Assembly: GCA_900751885.1 (NCBI GenBank)
Contig: CAADTH010000068.1
Location: 248,001-312,000, forward strand
Direction: 5' to 3'
Source: Clostridia bacterium
Lineage (GTDB): Bacteria > Bacillota > Clostridia > UBA1381
Length of the DNA stretch: 64,000 nucleotides
This document shows, one piece after another, positions 51,515 through 60,680 of the stretch. The translations under genes were made by a program, and so were the position numbers. The notes under the pieces are model-generated. The model ran no database searches. It saw only the letters and a list, made by a program, of their open reading frames with translations, and was not told the DNA's origin. The first letter of the stretch is position 1, and each line of letters begins with the position of its first letter.

Positions 51515-52462
51515 TTATCCGATGCACGCTCCGCACGCCTTCACTACACGGTCAACTGCTTCCTTCATAGAGCAGTCGAGGATTCCGCCTGCCGCCATCT
51601 TGTGACCGCCGCCTGAAAACTTTTCGGCAATCTCAGCGACATTGACCTCTCCTCCAGAGCGCATGCTGAGCTTCACCTTTCCATCCTTTTCCTTGAGACA
51701 CACAGCAATCTGTGTCCCCTCTACACGTCTTGGAATGTTGACAAGGCTTCCTGTACTATGTTCTTCCACGCCATATTTTTTCAGTTGCTTCTGCTCCACT
51801 GTGATAAGAGCCAGCTTCCCATCATAAAAGCTTTGGATATGTCCCATAATGTCCGCCTTTAAGCGCATCATAGAAAGGCTTTCGGTTCCGAACAGCGCTT
51901 TGGCAATCTCGGCATGGTCAATCGGTTTCTCCAATAAATCCGCCGCAATTCGCATCGTTTCAGGACTGACATTGCTATATTGAAAACTGCCGGTGTCCGC
52001 TGCAATCGCCAGATATAAATACCGCGCAGTATCTGCATCAATTGGCACTTGCATTTGCTGAAACAGCCGCCACAGCATCTCCCCTGTAGAGGATGCATGC
52101 GCGTCGATATAGTTTGCATCTGCAAAGCCTGGATTCGTGTAGTGGTGGTCGATATTGACTGTTCGCTTTGCCCTTGTGAAGATTTCTCTGCGTTCACCCA
52201 GCCTGTCTAAATCGCCGCAGTCCAGCACAATACAGAGGTCATGTAAAATTTCCTGTCCGGTCGGATACACCTTATAGTCCGGATGGAGAAAGTCAAAGGT
52301 TTTGTCTATTGCTTCGCTGAAGTAGCACACTGCATTCTTTCCCATCGTTTCCAGTACATGCGCCATAGAAAGACAGCTTCCGATTGCATCCGGATCCTCG
52401 CTGACATGCGCCATGACTGCCACTGATTTTGCCCTTTTTATGTTCTCTATCACTTTATCCAT
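51515..52462 (-). CDS. nrnA: DHH-family phosphoesterase NrnA (nanoRNase/pAp phosphatase)
   Basis: A 315-residue DHH/DHHA1 protein degrading short RNA or pAp. Metal-site motifs are visible: HVSEDPDAIGS (about residues 19-29), LDCGD, NIDHHYTN (the DHH motif, about 130) and the DHHA1 signature SGGGHKMAAGG near the end. The first motif reads EDPDA where many homologues have PDGDA. ATG 52462 has AAGGAGG upstream. It lies between rbfA and truB, as in other Firmicutes. Confidence 0.92.
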   Translation of the reverse strand: MDKVIENIKRAKSVAVMAHVSEDPDAIGSCLSMAHVLETMGKNAVCYFSEAIDKTFDFLHPDYKVYPTGQEILHDLCIVLDCGDLDRLGERREIFTRAKRTVNIDHHYTNPGFADANYIDAHASSTGEMLWRLFQQMQVPIDADTARYLYLAIAADTGSFQYSNVSPETMRIAADLLEKPIDHAEIAKALFGTESLSMMRLKADIMGHIQSFYDGKLALITVEQKQLKKYGVEEHSTGSLVNIPRRVEGTQIAVCLKEKDGKVKLSMRSGGEVNVAEIAEKFSGGGHKMAAGGILDCSMKEAVDRVVKACGACIG

Positions 52463-52517
52463 CCGGTAATCCTCCTTATACAAACAATTCTGTGCCAAAG
52501 GCACAGAATATTGTTTG

Positions 52518-52868
52518 CTATTTATCTTTTTTTTCTATCTCACTGATAATCTCGTTGATATGTGCGCCGTGTTCAATCGAATGGTCAAGCTCAAACAGAA
52601 ATTCCGGTGTATACCGAAGAGAGAGCCTGTGTCCAATCTCACGCCGCACGAAGCCTGCCGCGCTTTTGAGTCCCTCAATCGCCTTCTTCTGCGCCTCCTC
52701 GTCGTCCATCACGCTGATGAACGCCTTCGCATAGCGCAAATCGTTGGTGACATGGACTGCCACCACGCTTGTCATCATCGGGATGCGGCTGTCCTTGAGC
52801 TCACGAATCACCGAGCTCAATTCCCGGCGCACCTCCTCATTGATTTTATTGATTCTATTTTGTGCCAT
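52518..52868 (-). CDS. rbfA: Ribosome-binding factor A
   Basis: A 116-residue KH-fold factor for 30S maturation and cold adaptation (NRINKINEEVRRELSSVIREL, VTNDLRYAKAFISVM, RREIGHRLSLRYTPEFLFELD). GGAGG lies upstream of ATG 52868. It follows infB by 12 bases. Confidence 0.96.
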   Translation of the reverse strand: MAQNRINKINEEVRRELSSVIRELKDSRIPMMTSVVAVHVTNDLRYAKAFISVMDDEEAQKKAIEGLKSAAGFVRREIGHRLSLRYTPEFLFELDHSIEHGAHINEIISEIEKKDK

Positions 52869-52880
52869 TTTGTCCTCCGT

Positions 52881-55235
52881 TTATCTCTTGATTTCCTCCA
52901 TGACAAAGCACTCAATGACGTCGCCCTCCTTGACATCGTTGAATCTATCGATTCCGATACCACACTCAAAGCCCTCCGCAACTTCCTTTGCGTCATCCTT
53001 AAAGCGCTTTAAGCTGTCAATCTCGCCTTCATGCACGACAATACCGTCACGTACCAAACGAATCTGTGCGTTTCTCTGAATCTTACCGTCTGTCACATAG
53101 GAGCCTGCAATCGTTCCGACGCCTGAAACCTTAAAGGTCTGGCGGACCTCCGCGTGACCGACAACCACTTCCTTGAATTCTGGATCAAGCATGCCCTTCA
53201 TCGCCGCTTCAATTTCTTCGATTGCCTGATAAATGACGCGGTACAAGCGGATATCTACTTCATTTTGCTCTGCTGCCGCACTCGCGCCTGCGTCAGGGCG
53301 CACATTGAATCCAACGATGATTGCGTTCGACGCGTTTGCCAGCATCACGTCCGACTCGTTGATTGCACCGACACCGCCATGAATCGCACGGACGCGCACC
53401 TCGTCATTGGAGAGCTTCTCAAGCGACTGCTTGACTGCCTCCACAGAACCCTGCACATCCGCCTTGATAATGACGTCGAGCTCCTTCATATTGCCTTCAT
53501 CAATCTGGGAGAAGAGATTGTCGAGCGATACCTTGACCGCCGCATTGAATTTTGTCTCCTTTTGCTCCTGACGGCGTGTTTCCGCAACGTCTCTTGCAAG
53601 TTTTTCATCCTTCACCACATGGAACTGGTCTCCGCCCGCAGGCGCCTCGGAAAGTCCCAAAATCTCTACTGGAGTGGACGGCGGAGCCTGCTTGACTCTT
53701 CTTCCCTTATCATTAATCATGGCACGCACACGGCCAACTGCCATTCCAGCAATTACGGTATCTCCCACATGGAGCGTTCCGTCCTGTACCAATACAGTCG
53801 CGACCGGTCCGCGTCCCTTGTCGATTTTTGCCTCGATTACAGTTCCCCTTGCCGCCTTATTTGGATTTGCCTTCAATTCCTTCATGTCGGCAACCAAAAG
53901 TACCATTTCCAAAAGTCCATCAATATTGATTTGCTTTTTCGCTGAAATTTCCACGCAGATGGTGTCACCGCCCCATTCTTCCGGGACAAGCTCATACTCG
54001 ACAAGCGCTTGTTTCACGCGTTCTGGATTTGCGCCTTCCTTGTCAATCTTATTGATTGCCACGACAATCGTAACACCTGCCGCTTTTGCATGGTTGATTG
54101 CCTCAACCGTCTGCGGCATGATTCCATCATCCGCCGCAACAATCAAAATCGCAACATCCGTCACCTGGGCGCCGCGCGCGCGCATAGTTGTGAACGCTTC
54201 ATGACCCGGTGTGTCCAAAAATGTGATATCACGGTCACCCAAACGCACGCTGTATGCGCCAATGTGCTGTGTGATACCGCCAGCTTCCGTTTCGATGACA
54301 CTGGTGTTTCGGATTGCATCCAAAAGGGAGGTCTTTCCGTGGTCGACGTGTCCCATAACAACAACGACCGGCGGACGGGAAACCAAATCTTCCGGCTTAT
54401 CCTCTTCCTCCTCAAATAGAATATCTTCTTTTGTGAGGATAACCTCTTTTTCCACTTCTATTCCAAGCTCATCTGCAATCAACTGTGCCGTATCGAAATC
54501 AATGGATTGTGTGATGGTCGCCATCACGCCGAGCATAAACAGCTTTTTGATAATCTCCGCCGCGCTCTTGCCAATCTTCTTTGCAAAATCTCCGACTGTG
54601 ATTTCCTCTGGAATTATAACCTTTTTCGGCTCTTCCTTCTTCTTTGCTTCAGGCTGTTTTACAGCCTCTTGGTGTTTCGGCGCTTTTTTCTTTGCTTTTA
54701 CCTTTTTGTGTCCGCCGTCGAGCTTAATATTCTCCGGAACGAGGTCTTCTATGCGCTCTTCGTTTTCGATTCTCTCAAGCTCTACCGTTGACTGCCTTGT
54801 ATCCACATAGCGCACCTTTTTTTCTATCGGTTTTGAGACTGCAGCATCAATTTCATCCTGCGCGCTTTCCTTTGAAGGTACATTTTTTTTCTCTGCCATC
54901 TTTGGCTGTTGCTTTACTGCAGGCTTTGCAAGCGGTTTTTCCTGCTCTTTTGTTGTGCCTGCCGCTTCTTTTTTCTTCGGCGCCTCTGGTTGTTTTTTCT
55001 CTTGCGGTTTTGGCTGCGGCGTTTCCTTTTTGATTGCTTCCGGAAGCGGAGAGTTTCCGATATCATGCAGCTGTGTATAGATTTCCAAAATCAAACTGAG
55101 CTGATCCTCCTCCAATGTACTCATATGATTTTTTAATTCTACACCATATCCAGCCATTTTTTCTATAATGTCTTTACTGCTTACTTTTAAATCCTTTGCA
55201 ATTTCATGTACTCTCGGTTTTGATACTTTCGCCAT
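52881..55235 (-). CDS. infB: Translation initiation factor IF-2
   Basis: A 784-residue GTPase that places initiator tRNA on the ribosome. A long Lys/Pro/Glu-rich linker (about 60-215) follows a short IF2-N module (about 1-55); a second N module (about 205-260) precedes the G domain, with G1 GHVDHGKTSL, G3 DTPGHEAF and G4 NKID. Domains II to IV complete the protein. Part of rimP-nusA-ylxR-ylxQ-infB-rbfA. Confidence 0.97.
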   Translation of the reverse strand: MAKVSKPRVHEIAKDLKVSSKDIIEKMAGYGVELKNHMSTLEEDQLSLILEIYTQLHDIGNSPLPEAIKKETPQPKPQEKKQPEAPKKKEAAGTTKEQEKPLAKPAVKQQPKMAEKKNVPSKESAQDEIDAAVSKPIEKKVRYVDTRQSTVELERIENEERIEDLVPENIKLDGGHKKVKAKKKAPKHQEAVKQPEAKKKEEPKKVIIPEEITVGDFAKKIGKSAAEIIKKLFMLGVMATITQSIDFDTAQLIADELGIEVEKEVILTKEDILFEEEEDKPEDLVSRPPVVVVMGHVDHGKTSLLDAIRNTSVIETEAGGITQHIGAYSVRLGDRDITFLDTPGHEAFTTMRARGAQVTDVAILIVAADDGIMPQTVEAINHAKAAGVTIVVAINKIDKEGANPERVKQALVEYELVPEEWGGDTICVEISAKKQINIDGLLEMVLLVADMKELKANPNKAARGTVIEAKIDKGRGPVATVLVQDGTLHVGDTVIAGMAVGRVRAMINDKGRRVKQAPPSTPVEILGLSEAPAGGDQFHVVKDEKLARDVAETRRQEQKETKFNAAVKVSLDNLFSQIDEGNMKELDVIIKADVQGSVEAVKQSLEKLSNDEVRVRAIHGGVGAINESDVMLANASNAIIVGFNVRPDAGASAAAEQNEVDIRLYRVIYQAIEEIEAAMKGMLDPEFKEVVVGHAEVRQTFKVSGVGTIAGSYVTDGKIQRNAQIRLVRDGIVVHEGEIDSLKRFKDDAKEVAEGFECGIGIDRFNDVKEGDVIECFVMEEIKR

Positions 55236-55257
55236 AAATTCACCCTTCCTCTCTCTG

Positions 55258-55581
55258 CTATCCGTTGTTTCTGCCAGCAGAATACTTCTCCATAATCGCG
55301 CCCGCGAACCGCCTGTCAGTCACTGCCAGAGCCGCCCGCTGTCCGCCGCCTCCTGTAAATTTGCCGAGGCTTTCCTTGTCTCCGTACTCTATATATCTAA
55401 TCTTATAGTAATTACACGCGTCGCGGATTGATTTTTTTCCGCCCTCCGACGTATCACATGCAATCACAACAAGCTTTGCCGCTCTTTCCTTGATTGCCTT
55501 TTCACATAAAAATTCACCGCTTACCACTTTTCCTGCGCGTTTTGCAAGTCCAATCATGCCAAGCACTTTGTCTGTATTCAC
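55258..55581 (-). CDS. ylxQ: YlxQ, L7Ae/L30e-family RNA-binding protein
   Basis: A 107-residue protein of the L7Ae group (MIGLAKRAGKVVSGEFLCEKAI, KLVVIACDTSEGGKKSIRDAC), which bind kink-turn RNA; the function of YlxQ is not established. GTG 55581 overlaps the ylxR stop by four bases (GTGA), indicating coupling. It precedes infB. Confidence 0.9.
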   Translation of the reverse strand: MNTDKVLGMIGLAKRAGKVVSGEFLCEKAIKERAAKLVVIACDTSEGGKKSIRDACNYYKIRYIEYGDKESLGKFTGGGGQRAALAVTDRRFAGAIMEKYSAGRNNG

Positions 55582-55841
55582 TCTGTCCGCTCCTTTAATG
55601 CTTCGTAAATCTCTTTGGGCACTGCCTTTTTAAAATTTTTCTCCAGTGCCCTTTTTTTGAGCGCAATCCGGAAGCAAGTTTCCCTTCTGCACAGATACGC
55701 ACCGCGCCCGTCTGATTTTCCTGTCTCATCCAGTTTAACCTGTCCAGTTTCATTTTCGCGCACAACCCGCAGCATCTCGCTCTTTGGACGCATTTGCCTG
55801 CATCCCATACACATTCTCAGTGGTATATGCTTTTCTTTCAA
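55578..55841 (-). CDS. ylxR: YlxR family protein (RNase P-modulating/nucleoid-associated type)
   Basis: An 87-residue YlxR-family protein: IPLRMCMGCRQMRPKSEMLRVV, then DGRGAYLCRRETCFRIALKKRALEKNF. Two Cys pairs are visible. Homologues bind RNA or DNA and have been tied to RNase P and global regulation. The start is TTG 55841, with GGAGG 11 bases upstream inside the nusA end. Confidence 0.9.
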   Translation of the reverse strand: MKEKHIPLRMCMGCRQMRPKSEMLRVVRENETGQVKLDETGKSDGRGAYLCRRETCFRIALKKRALEKNFKKAVPKEIYEALKERTE

Positions 55842-55844
55842 TGC

Positions 55845-56897
55845 TTATGCTTCCTCCCCAGGTACATTCGTATCTGCTGTAATATCGATTTTCCAGCCTG
55901 TAAGCCTTGCAGCCAGCCGTACATTCTGACCCGCTTTTCCAATTGCCAAGGAAAGCTGGTACTCTGGCACAACCACTCTGGCGCTTTTATTTTCCTCGTC
56001 GATTTCCGCTGAGATGACCTTCGACGGACTCAAACTTGCCGCGATATAGTCTGCCGGATTCTCACTCCATTTTACAATGTCGATTTTCTCATCCTTGAGT
56101 TCATCGCCAATATGCTGCACGCGGATTCCCTTCGGACCGATACACGCTCCCTGCGGGTCGATGTCAGGATCTTTAGAATACACCGCAATCTTTGTTCTCG
56201 AACCCGCCTCCCGCGCGACGCTCTTAATTTCTACGATTCCCTCCTGAATCTCCGGCACCTCCTGATAAAACAGCCGTTTCACGAGTCCCGGATGGGTACG
56301 CGAGAGCAAAATCTGAGTTCCCTTTGCACCGTTTTTCACTTCGCTCACATAGCACTTGACCCACTGATGAATCTCATACGTTTCCCCAGGAACCTGTTCA
56401 CTGGCAGGGAGAAGCGCCTCAATTTTGCCGATATCCACAAACACATTCCCGCGTTCAATGCGCTGTACCTTTCCGGAAACAATATCGTTTTCTTTTTCTG
56501 TGTATTCACTGTAGATAATGCCGCGCTCTGCCTCGCGAAGCCGCTGGGTTACGACCTGCTTTGCCGTCATTGCCGCGATCCGTCCAAAATTCTTCGGTGT
56601 TACCTCAATATCCACGACATCACCAATATGGTACTGTCCGCTGATATTTTTTGCATCATCAATCGAAATCTGTGCCTGTGGGTCGACGACATCCTCCGGT
56701 TCGACCACTTCCTTCTGCGCAAATACCTTTACGTCGCCTGTTTCCCGATTCATGACAACCTCGACGTTCTGTGCTGATGCAAAATTTCTCTTGTATGCCG
56801 CAACGAGCGCCGCATCCAGCGCATCCAAAATTACATCTGTGCTAATCCCTTTTTCTCTTCCCAAATCAGTTAATGCACTGATTAACTCCTGACTCAT
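55845..56897 (-). CDS. nusA: Transcription termination/antitermination factor NusA
   Basis: A 350-residue elongation factor: N-terminal RNAP-binding domain (about 1-125), S1 domain (about 130-200, with VSGKVQRIERGNVFVDIG) and two KH domains (about 205-345, with DPQGACIGPKGIRVQHIGDEL and LAIGKAGQNVRLAARLTG). It lacks the acidic repeats of the proteobacterial form, normal for Firmicutes. Second gene of the rimP operon. Confidence 0.97.
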   Translation of the reverse strand: MSQELISALTDLGREKGISTDVILDALDAALVAAYKRNFASAQNVEVVMNRETGDVKVFAQKEVVEPEDVVDPQAQISIDDAKNISGQYHIGDVVDIEVTPKNFGRIAAMTAKQVVTQRLREAERGIIYSEYTEKENDIVSGKVQRIERGNVFVDIGKIEALLPASEQVPGETYEIHQWVKCYVSEVKNGAKGTQILLSRTHPGLVKRLFYQEVPEIQEGIVEIKSVAREAGSRTKIAVYSKDPDIDPQGACIGPKGIRVQHIGDELKDEKIDIVKWSENPADYIAASLSPSKVISAEIDEENKSARVVVPEYQLSLAIGKAGQNVRLAARLTGWKIDITADTNVPGEEA

Positions 56898-56914
56898 TGT
56901 TTTCTTCCTCCCCC

Positions 56915-57373
56915 TTAAAACCGAAACGAAAGCCGAATCCAGACCGCCTGATTGATGGGTATTTGGATTTCGTTTCCTTCCACCTCTACTGCCGCTGTAT
57001 TATCTTTATATGCTGTTAAAATTCCAGAGAATTCTTTTTTCCCATCTAGTGCCTGATACAATTTGACATCTACTTCCCGACCAATATAATAAAGGAATTC
57101 CCTCTCCTTCTTCAAAATACGGTCCACGCCCGGCGATGACACCTCCAGGCAGTAATTCTGTTCAATCGGGTCTGTTTCATCAAGCCTATCGGAAAGTGCA
57201 CGGTTGACCTGTTCGCAGTCGTCAATCGTCACTCCATCCTGCTTGTCGATGAATACACGCAGATACCAGTCTCCGTCCTCCTTCTGGAATGCCGCGTCTA
57301 CCACGTCGATTCCACATCCTTGGCAGATTTCTTCCGCCAGCCGGATTACGGTACGTTCTATTTCCTTTGCCAC
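56915..57373 (-). CDS. rimP: Ribosome maturation factor RimP
   Basis: A 152-residue factor for 30S maturation (GIDVVDAAFQKEDGDWYLRVFID, LEVSSPGVDRILK). GTG 57373 is the start, with GGGAGG six bases upstream; the extra open codons upstream are leader. It heads the rimP-nusA-ylxR-ylxQ-infB-rbfA-nrnA-truB-ribF operon, and an 11-bp hairpin lies in its leader. Confidence 0.94.
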   Translation of the reverse strand: MAKEIERTVIRLAEEICQGCGIDVVDAAFQKEDGDWYLRVFIDKQDGVTIDDCEQVNRALSDRLDETDPIEQNYCLEVSSPGVDRILKKEREFLYYIGREVDVKLYQALDGKKEFSGILTAYKDNTAAVEVEGNEIQIPINQAVWIRLSFRF

Positions 57374-57402
57374 CTTGTTCCTCCCTTTTTTTCGTATACA
57401 AT

Positions 57403-57430
57403 ATGAAAGAGTGGGTTTTCGCCCACTCTT
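57403..57430 (-). promoter_or_regulatory. Leader hairpin of the rimP-infB operon
   Basis: GAAAGAGTGGG pairs perfectly with CCCACTCTTTC around a six-base loop, between promoter and rimP. No T-run follows on the minus strand, so it is not a simple terminator. Confidence 0.6.
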
Positions 57431-57461
57431 TCTCATCACTCAACTTAGATTATTCTTTGCT

Positions 57462-57490
57462 ATTATACCACTGTTTCTCTTCTATTACAA
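57462..57490 (-). promoter_or_regulatory. Promoter of the rimP-nusA-infB operon
   Basis: TTGTAA (57485-57490), a 17-base spacer and TATAAT (57462-57467) on the minus strand. Confidence 0.82.
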
Positions 57491-57601
57491 GTCCTTTTAC
57501 AAATATTTTATGAAGAACACACAGATTTTATTCCCTTGTGTGCACAGACAATCTGAAAAAGCGTTTAAACATCCGGCATTCTTCCATGCTCCGACGCGAT
57601 A

Positions 57602-58924
57602 TCACTCATCCTCAGAGGAGCTTGACCCCGTATCCGAGCCACCAGAGCTCGACGGCTTCGTTGGCTTATCCGTCGCAGACGGCTTATCCGTGGCTGATGG
57701 TTTTTTGGTCGGACTGGTCGTCGGCTTTGGTGATTTTGTCGCCTTCGGCTCGTCTTCATTCTCATCAATTACCGTTGGCTTCGGTGTATTGGTTGGCTTT
57801 TGAGTCGGTTTCGGCGTCGACTTGGAAGAAGAGCCTGAACCGTCATCCGATTGAGACGGCTTCTTTGTCGGAGTCGCAGTCTCTTTGCTCTTTTTCTTGT
57901 CTTTGCTCTTTGAGCTTCCGTCCGGCGCGTCAATCGTAATGTTCGAAGCGTCGTAGCCGAACGTATTTTGAATCAAATCTTTGAGTTCCTCCATGTCGCA
58001 AATCCAATAGGACGCCCCATAATCTGTACCGTTACTCTTTCCAGGCAGATTGTACGCCGCAATATTTTCCGACTTGAAATCCTTTAGGTTTCCAACATAC
58101 TTCATCACATCGCCGAGGGTAAAGTTTGTCTTGATATCCTGCGTGAGCTGGTTGTATAAATCAGGCACCTTCAAAATGAGCGCCGGCGTCAGCTTCTGAC
58201 TTACCAGCTCTTTTACGAACTGCTGCTGTACCTCGATTCTGCCGCGGTCGCCATCCGGATAGCTCACGCGCTTTCCATTGTATGGATTACTCTTTCGATA
58301 GCGCAAAAGCTGCTGACACTGATTTCCCGTCAAAACCTGCTCGCCCGGCTTCAAATGAATATGTAGGTTCTGCGTCGGGTCGTCATAATTCATCCCCAGT
58401 CCAGGACGATTCAGCGCCTCTCCCTCCACGTCCGGCACATTGAACTTTACGCCGCCGAGCGCGTCGATAAAATGGTCGATTGCACTGAAGCTGAATTCCA
58501 CATAATAGTTAATTGGAATTCCTGTCAGACGCGTCACCGCCTCGATTGACCCCTCCGGTCCGGCAATCTTTCCCGTCATGCCGCCAATGGCGTGCGCCGC
58601 GTTGATTTTTTGATATTTTGTGCCGATATACATTCTCGTATCACGCGGAATCGATAAAAGGTTGACCTTGTTTTCCTTTAAATCATAGGATGCCACCATG
58701 ATTGCATCCGTGCGAAGTCCCTCCACATCGACCCCCAAAAGAAGGACATTCAGCTTTCCGTCCGCCTTATTCACAGGAACGAGCGAACCATCGTCCTCGT
58801 TTTTGTTTTTTGAAAAGTTCATGCCCATACAGACTGCCGCAATGCCGACAATCAGTGCCAAAGACACGCCCAGCACCTGAAAATACCTCTTTTTATTGAT
58901 TCTGACTCTCTTTCGTTTTGCCAA
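57602..58924 (-). CDS. LytR-CpsA-Psr (LCP) family glycopolymer transferase with long Ser/Thr/Pro/Lys tail
   Basis: A 440-residue membrane-anchored LCP protein, attaching wall polymers to peptidoglycan. One membrane helix (about residues 14-36) precedes the LCP domain (about 55-325), with LLLGVDVEGLRTDAIMVAS, SIPRDTRMYIG and QLLRYRKSNP, holding the Asp/Arg lipid-phosphate-binding residues. The last 110 residues are low-complexity (KPT, KPSATD repeats), probably wall-spanning. The start is TTG 58924 after AAAGGGA. It follows a shorter paralogue by 48 bases. Confidence 0.9.
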   Translation of the reverse strand: MAKRKRVRINKKRYFQVLGVSLALIVGIAAVCMGMNFSKNKNEDDGSLVPVNKADGKLNVLLLGVDVEGLRTDAIMVASYDLKENKVNLLSIPRDTRMYIGTKYQKINAAHAIGGMTGKIAGPEGSIEAVTRLTGIPINYYVEFSFSAIDHFIDALGGVKFNVPDVEGEALNRPGLGMNYDDPTQNLHIHLKPGEQVLTGNQCQQLLRYRKSNPYNGKRVSYPDGDRGRIEVQQQFVKELVSQKLTPALILKVPDLYNQLTQDIKTNFTLGDVMKYVGNLKDFKSENIAAYNLPGKSNGTDYGASYWICDMEELKDLIQNTFGYDASNITIDAPDGSSKSKDKKKSKETATPTKKPSQSDDGSGSSSKSTPKPTQKPTNTPKPTVIDENEDEPKATKSPKPTTSPTKKPSATDKPSATDKPTKPSSSGGSDTGSSSSEDE

Positions 58925-58972
58925 TTCTCACAATCCCTTTCTTTGCAGATAATACCAAAAGCCGTCCCCATT

Positions 58973-59854
58973 TTAATAACCAAACTCTGTTTCCAATAAC
59001 GCTTTCATTTTACTCTTATCGCAAATCCAATAGGACGCATCGTAATCTGTATCGTTGTAATTGCCGGGAAGCTGATACGTCTCAATCTGTTGTGCCGAAA
59101 GCTCTTTGACATCCGGCAGATATTTTATGATATCAGAAAGTGTCAGGTTCGTTTTGATTTCCGCCTTTAACTGCTGATACAGCTTTGGAAGCTTTCCTAT
59201 CAATGATGGAGTGAGCTTCTGCTGTGCAAGCGCGTGCAGAAAATCCTGCTGAACCTGAATTCTTTTAATATCTCCCTCTCTGTATTTACGAAACCGCAAA
59301 AGCTGCTGTGCGCTCTCTCCGTCTAAGTGTTGATATCCCTTTTTTAAGTGAATGTTTAAGTTTTGTTCCGGATCCCGGTAGGACATGTTGCATGGTACAT
59401 CGAAGTCTACGCCGCCAAGCGCATCGATGGTTTTTTCAAACGCATCAAAGCTGAATTCCACATAATAATGCACCGGAACGCCTGTGAGGTCTGTCACCGC
59501 CTGCGCCGACCCAACCGGACCCTTCATTTTCCCATTTTCCCCTGTGATCGCATGTGCCGCATTAATTTTTTTGTACGACTTTCCCAATCGCACCCTCGTG
59601 TCGCGTGGAATCGACAACAGCTTAAGCGTATGCCGCTCGCGGTCAAAGCTTGAAAGTATCATGACATCGGTGCGAAGTCCCTCTGCGTCGGTTCCCAATA
59701 TCAGCGTGTTGATTGTCTCCTGCTGTATGGGCGGCGTGTTTTGGACAGAATCTGTCTCTTTTTCAGGGACATCCGCTGTCTGGTGGGCAAAAACCACACC
59801 CGCACCAATACCGATTAATAGAATAAAAAGGAACAAATAAGTTTTGCTTTTCAA
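58973..59854 (-). CDS. LytR-CpsA-Psr (LCP) family glycopolymer transferase
   Basis: A 293-residue LCP protein, paralogue of the downstream gene. A signal anchor (about residues 5-23) leads into the LCP domain, with LILGTDAEGLRTDVMILSS, SIPRDTRVRLG, KINAAHAITGE and QLLRFRKYRE. Both share the ending DYxASYWICD. This copy stops right after the LCP domain and lacks the low-complexity tail. Start TTG 59854 with AGGAG seven bases upstream. A tandem duplication followed by divergence explains the pair. Confidence 0.9.
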   Translation of the reverse strand: MKSKTYLFLFILLIGIGAGVVFAHQTADVPEKETDSVQNTPPIQQETINTLILGTDAEGLRTDVMILSSFDRERHTLKLLSIPRDTRVRLGKSYKKINAAHAITGENGKMKGPVGSAQAVTDLTGVPVHYYVEFSFDAFEKTIDALGGVDFDVPCNMSYRDPEQNLNIHLKKGYQHLDGESAQQLLRFRKYREGDIKRIQVQQDFLHALAQQKLTPSLIGKLPKLYQQLKAEIKTNLTLSDIIKYLPDVKELSAQQIETYQLPGNYNDTDYDASYWICDKSKMKALLETEFGY

Positions 59855-60106
59855 AGTATCACTCCTACAAGAAACGGGATTTTCTCTTTATTGTCGCTTG
59901 TTTTGGAAATATTATACCCATTTTCTTGTCTGCCGCCATACGAATCCATTTTAAAATTATATCACCTTTTGAGATATTATGTCAAGATTCCTACAATGTT
60001 TTCTCTTTTTTATCAAAAAAACAATTGATTGCTATAGACGGTTTTACTTTGGCAGCCCCTATGTGGTCGAGGATAGCATGACTTATAAATGGCTTCTTTC
60101 AAGCAT

Positions 60107-60140
60107 AAAAAAAACGAAGTAAAGGTTTCTTTACTTCGTT
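60107..60140 (-). terminator. Terminator of the tRNA cluster
   Basis: A 12-bp perfect stem (60113-60124/60129-60140), 4-base loop, and T6 on the minus strand, right after tRNA-Tyr. Confidence 0.93.
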
Positions 60141-60141
60141 T

Positions 60142-60226
60142 TGGTGGGAGAGGATGGATTCGAACCATCGAAGTCGATGACAACAGATTTACAGTCTGCC
60201 CCCTTTGGCCGCTCGGGAACTCTCCC
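60142..60226 (-). tRNA. tRNA-Tyr (GTA)
   Basis: Acceptor GGGAGAG/CTCTCCC, anticodon loop CTGTAAA, long variable arm (class II), T-loop TTCGAATC and an encoded CCA. Last of four tRNAs. Confidence 0.96.
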
Positions 60227-60260
60227 ATATGTACAGATACCAAATTGGTATCTGTAAACA

Positions 60261-60336
60261 TGGAGCTGGTGATGGGACTCGAACCCGCGACCTGCTGATT
60301 ACAAATCAGCTGCTCTACCAATTGAGCTACACCAGC
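60261..60336 (-). tRNA. tRNA-Thr (TGT)
   Basis: Acceptor GCTGGTG/CACCAGC, anticodon loop TTTGTAA, T-loop TTCGAGTC, encoded CCA. Confidence 0.96.
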
Positions 60337-60369
60337 ATACATACTATGAAATTGTCTCTTGAAAAAAAA

Positions 60370-60445
60370 TGGTGGGCGTAATAGGGCTCGAACCTATGAC
60401 CCTCTGCTTGTAAGGCAGATGCTCTCCCAGCTGAGCTATACGCCC
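60370..60445 (-). tRNA. tRNA-Val (TAC)
   Basis: Acceptor GGGCGTA/TACGCCC, anticodon loop CTTACAA, T-loop TTCGAGCC, encoded CCA. Confidence 0.96.
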
Positions 60446-60514
60446 GACTCAAACGCTGACTGAATTATTTTACCATATCTCTACCAGCTTGTCAAGCATT
60501 TTTCTCCAAAATAT

Positions 60515-60591
60515 TGGTCGGGATGACAGGATTCGAACCTGCGGCCCTCTGGTCCCAAACCAGATGCGCTACCAAACTGCGCTACATCCCG
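60515..60591 (-). tRNA. tRNA-Pro (TGG)
   Basis: Acceptor CGGGATG/CATCCCG, anticodon loop TTTGGGA, T-loop TTCGAATC, encoded CCA. First of the Pro-Val-Thr-Tyr array. Confidence 0.96.
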
Positions 60592-60635
60592 ATATCGTCC
60601 ACCTCCGGGGCACAACCCCGATTCGCGACTTATAT

Positions 60636-60664
60636 ATGATATCACGCACATGGTAACTTTTCAA
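60636..60664 (-). promoter_or_regulatory. Promoter of the tRNA array
   Basis: TTGAAA (60659-60664), a 17-base spacer and TATCAT (60636-60641) on the minus strand, with a GGGGTTGTGCCCC hairpin in the leader. Confidence 0.72.
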
Positions 60665-60680
60665 ACCAGAATATCGACTG

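Noticed and set aside
57403..57430. Terminator before rimP
   Set aside because: The perfect hairpin has no T-run on the minus strand, so it is listed as a leader structure.
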